Shown: positions 6,317 through 8,853 of the stretch, in pieces
Position numbering within the stretch: the stretch's first letter is position 1
Layout: each line of letters starts with the position of its first letter
Program-made: the position numbers and the translations under genes
Origin: Legionellaceae bacterium
GTDB lineage: Bacteria; Pseudomonadota; Gammaproteobacteria; Legionellales; Legionellaceae
Length of the DNA stretch: 8,853 nt
Assembly: GCA_947505025.1 (NCBI GenBank)
Contig: CANNIJ010000066.1
Coordinates: 1-8,853 of the forward strand
Reading direction: 5' to 3'
Notes under the pieces: generated by a model
Databases searched by the model: none
Told to the model about the DNA's origin: nothing
Seen by the model: only the letters and a program-made list of their open reading frames with translations

Positions 6317-8853
6317 ATGGCGGCCATTTTCGAAGTATCCAAGATACAAACATTGAAAATTAAAAAACGTAATGAGTCTGTGGTGGAGTTTGAAGCGTCA
6401 AAGATTCAAGTTGCAATCACCAAAGCATTCATTGCTGTGGAAGGTGCTACAGCAGTATCAGTGTCGAATCGAATTCATGAACAAATTGAGCACCTAACTC
6501 AACAAATCACCCGTACTTTTAAACATCGCTTGCCACATGGCGGCACGATGCGGATTGAAGAGGTGCAAGATCAGGTTGAATTAGCCTTAGTCCGTAACGA
6601 TCAGTACAACATTGCACGTGCATATGCTTTATACCGCGAAGAACGTCGTCGTGCACGTGAAGCTGCTGCCGCAGACGCACCCCGCGTAACCAATGATAGT
6701 GCCTTGATGATTAAGATGCACGACGGCACCACTCAGCAGCTAGACCAGCAGCGCATCCAAACCATAGTCGATGAAGCCTGCCGAGACTTAGATGATGTGA
6801 CGGCTGAGCCTGTGATCAAAGATGCTTTACGTAACTTGTACAATAATGCCGGCATTGATGATGTGCATCGTGCTTTAATTATGGCTGCACGTGCATTAAT
6901 TGAAACTGAACCGAACTACACTTATGTCAGTGCTAGATTGCTGTTAGATCATCTACGTGCAGAGGCTCTAACAAAGCTAAAGATTCAATCGAATGCGACT
7001 TTTGATGAAATGTCTGTGTTGTATCCAATTTATTTTCAATCATATTTACTACACGGTATTGAGCAAGGCATTCTAGATCATACATTAAAAAGCTTTGATC
7101 TAAACAAATTAGGCAGTGCGTTAAAACCCGAGCGTGATATGCAGTTCACGTACTTAAGTTTACAAACATTGTATGATCGTTATTTTATTCACGATCAAGG
7201 CCAACATTATGAGTTGCCTCAAGCATTTTTTATGCGCGTTGCAATGGGTCTGGCAATACGTGAAACAGATCCAGATGCGCGGGCAATTGAGTTTTATAAT
7301 CTATTATCTTCATTTGATTATATGTCCTCTACACCAACACTTTTCAACGCAGGAACTGTACGCCCGCAACTTTCAAGCTGTTATCTAAGTACTATCCCTG
7401 ACCATTTGGACGGCATCTACAGTGCGCTCAAAGACAACGCATTACTCTCGAAATTTGCCGGAGGATTGGGTAATGACTGGACTCCGGTGCGTGCGATGGG
7501 CGCTTATATCAAAGGCACAAACGGTAAATCTCAAGGTATTGTACCCTTCTTGAATGTTGCCGATGCAACCGCAGTTGCGGTTAATCAAGGCGGTAAACGT
7601 AAAGGTGCGGTGTGTGCTTACCTGGAATGCTGGCATCGTGACGTTGAGGAGTTTCTAGAATTACGTAAAAATACTGGAGATGATCGTCGTCGCACGCATG
7701 ATATGAATACCGCATTATGGATCCCTGATTTATTTATGAAGCGGGTACATGAGAATGCTGACTGGACCTTGTTTTCTCCGAATGATGTTCCGGGACTACA
7801 TGATACTTACGGTAAAGCATTTGAAGCTTTGTATCTAAACTACGAAGAGCAAGCACGTCGCGGTCAACTAACCCACGTCAAAACCCTGCCGGCAATCAAA
7901 TTATGGCGTAAAATGTTATCTATGCTCTTTGAAACCGGACATCCTTGGCTGACATTTAAAGATGCATGCAACGTACGCTCCCCTCAACAACATACCGGCG
8001 TAATTCACAGTTCAAATTTATGCACTGAAATTACTTTAAATACTTCAGAAGAAGAAATTGCGGTGTGTAATCTGGGGAGTGTGAATTTGCCCGCGCATAT
8101 TACCGCAGGTAAGTTGGATCGTGAAAAATTAAGGCGCACCGTTAATACAGCAATTCGTATGTTGGATAATGTGATTGATATCAATTACTACTCCGTACCA
8201 CAAGCACGTAACTCCAACTTAAAACATCGTCCAATTGGTTTAGGCCTGATGGGTTTTCAAGATGCATTATATGCTTTAAAATTAGACTACATGTCTGATG
8301 ACGCCGTGCAGTTTGCTGATACATCTATGGAGTTAATCAGTTATTATGCGATTGAAGCATCCTCAGAATTAGCCAAGGAGCGTGGTCGTTATTCCAGCTA
8401 TGAAGGATCATTGTGGAGTAAAGGCATCCTGCCAATTGATTCTATTTCTTTATTACAACAAGAGCGTGGAGCGTATTTAGAACAAGATCGCTCGCAGCAA
8501 CTCAACTGGGAAGCGTTGCGTATAAAGGTACGCACTCAAGGTATGCGTAATTCGAACTTAATGGCTATAGCCCCTACGGCAACAATTTCGAATATTTGTG
8601 GCGTCTCACAATCGATTGAGCCTACTTATCAAAACTTGTACGTAAAATCCAATTTATCCGGAGAGTTTACGGTAATCAATCCATATCTGGTCAATGAATT
8701 AAAAGCATTAAACCTGTGGGATACTGTAATGGTCAACGACTTAAAATATTTTAATGGCAGCGTGCAGCCGATTAATCGCATTCCAGCGGAACTAAAAAGT
8801 CGATTTACAACTGCATTTGAAATGGAGCCGATCTGGTTGCTAGATGCGGCTTC
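6317..8853 (+). CDS. nrdA: Ribonucleoside-diphosphate reductase, class I alpha (large) subunit, 3'-truncated by the window edge
   Basis: Reduces ribonucleoside diphosphates to deoxyribonucleotides together with the radical-generating NrdB subunit. ATG 6317 has AGGA (6307-6310) 6 nt upstream. The frame stays open for 845 codons to the edge. Two ATP-cone regulatory domains come first: residues about 12-112, with KIKKRN then VVEFEASKI near the start, and about 131-222, with MIKMHDG. The catalytic barrel follows, with the redox cysteine C355 in LSSCYL, the thiyl-radical site N567/C569/E571 in NLCTEIT, the partner cysteine C584 in AVCNLGSVNL, and IAPTATISNI near the end. These correspond to C225, N437/C439/E441 and C462 of E. 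coli NrdA. The radical-transfer tyrosine pair and the C-terminal cysteine tail are beyond the window, with roughly 90-110 residues missing by comparison with Pseudomonas-type NrdA. The gene is likely repressed by NrdR and influenced by DnaA, judging from its upstream region. nrdB presumably follows outside the window. Confidence 0.97.
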   Translation, partial: MAAIFEVSKIQTLKIKKRNESVVEFEASKIQVAITKAFIAVEGATAVSVSNRIHEQIEHLTQQITRTFKHRLPHGGTMRIEEVQDQVELALVRNDQYNIARAYALYREERRRAREAAAADAPRVTNDSALMIKMHDGTTQQLDQQRIQTIVDEACRDLDDVTAEPVIKDALRNLYNNAGIDDVHRALIMAARALIETEPNYTYVSARLLLDHLRAEALTKLKIQSNATFDEMSVLYPIYFQSYLLHGIEQGILDHTLKSFDLNKLGSALKPERDMQFTYLSLQTLYDRYFIHDQGQHYELPQAFFMRVAMGLAIRETDPDARAIEFYNLLSSFDYMSSTPTLFNAGTVRPQLSSCYLSTIPDHLDGIYSALKDNALLSKFAGGLGNDWTPVRAMGAYIKGTNGKSQGIVPFLNVADATAVAVNQGGKRKGAVCAYLECWHRDVEEFLELRKNTGDDRRRTHDMNTALWIPDLFMKRVHENADWTLFSPNDVPGLHDTYGKAFEALYLNYEEQARRGQLTHVKTLPAIKLWRKMLSMLFETGHPWLTFKDACNVRSPQQHTGVIHSSNLCTEITLNTSEEEIAVCNLGSVNLPAHITAGKLDREKLRRTVNTAIRMLDNVIDINYYSVPQARNSNLKHRPIGLGLMGFQDALYALKLDYMSDDAVQFADTSMELISYYAIEASSELAKERGRYSSYEGSLWSKGILPIDSISLLQQERGAYLEQDRSQQLNWEALRIKVRTQGMRNSNLMAIAPTATISNICGVSQSIEPTYQNLYVKSNLSGEFTVINPYLVNELKALNLWDTVMVNDLKYFNGSVQPINRIPAELKSRFTTAFEMEPIWLLDAA

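Noticed and set aside
7173..7636. Short open frames on both strands inside nrdA, and similar ones at 2751-2987 and 5946-6203
   Set aside because: The overlapping main frames encode conserved motifs continuously; these are out-of-frame or antisense by-products.
1..8853. CRISPR arrays, insertion sequences, tRNA or rRNA genes, toxin-antitoxin or phage genes
   Set aside because: No spaced direct repeats, transposase-like frames, cloverleaf or rRNA sequence was seen; the window is nearly filled by housekeeping-type genes.

Overview
The window looks like an ordinary chromosomal stretch of an AT-rich gammaproteobacterium. The 73-residue IF-1 is close to the enteric form. PmbA/TldE, a class I ribonucleotide reductase with two ATP-cones, and NrdR/DnaA-type control sites all fit that group. 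The two transporters carry a 'YE(Y/F)(L/I)LRI.P' opening in the first helix that recalls the phagosomal (Pht) transporters of Legionella and Coxiella. A Legionellales-like host is therefore possible, but this is a guess from memory. I see no mobile elements, CRISPR arrays, tRNA or rRNA genes.

Layout. Positions 2-1219 hold the 3' part of a malic enzyme gene whose start lies left of the window. It overlaps by 8 bp the first of two tandem paralogous MFS transporter genes (1212-2498 and 2479-3753), and the three probably form one operon. The second transporter gene ends in a perfect 30-bp palindrome (3711-3740). A short gap then leads to infA (3829-4050). pmbA (4060-5421, minus strand) converges on infA with only 9 bp between the stop codons. 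A secreted phosphodiester glycosidase-family gene (5461-6195) diverges from pmbA across 39 bp. nrdA, encoding the RNR large subunit, begins at 6317 and runs off the right edge with no stop codon in the window.

The richest regulatory stretch is the 121-bp gap before nrdA. It holds a perfect DnaA 9-mer touching the stop codon of the preceding gene, a TTGATA-17-TATCTT promoter, two NrdR-type boxes exactly 31 bp apart (the first covering the -10), and a second DnaA-like 9-mer just before the ribosome binding site. This suggests dNTP supply is tied both to the nucleotide pool (NrdR) and to replication initiation (DnaA).

Together the genes cover central carbon metabolism with uptake or export (malate to pyruvate plus two carriers), translation initiation, peptide processing, an envelope-side hydrolase and DNA precursor synthesis. 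Apart from the malic enzyme/MFS operon they are not obviously one pathway. I find no strong case for an undescribed system. The points most worth a second look are the nrdA control region, the duplicated ATP-cone, the 30-bp palindrome with its competing partner arm, and the malic enzyme/MFS/MFS linkage.
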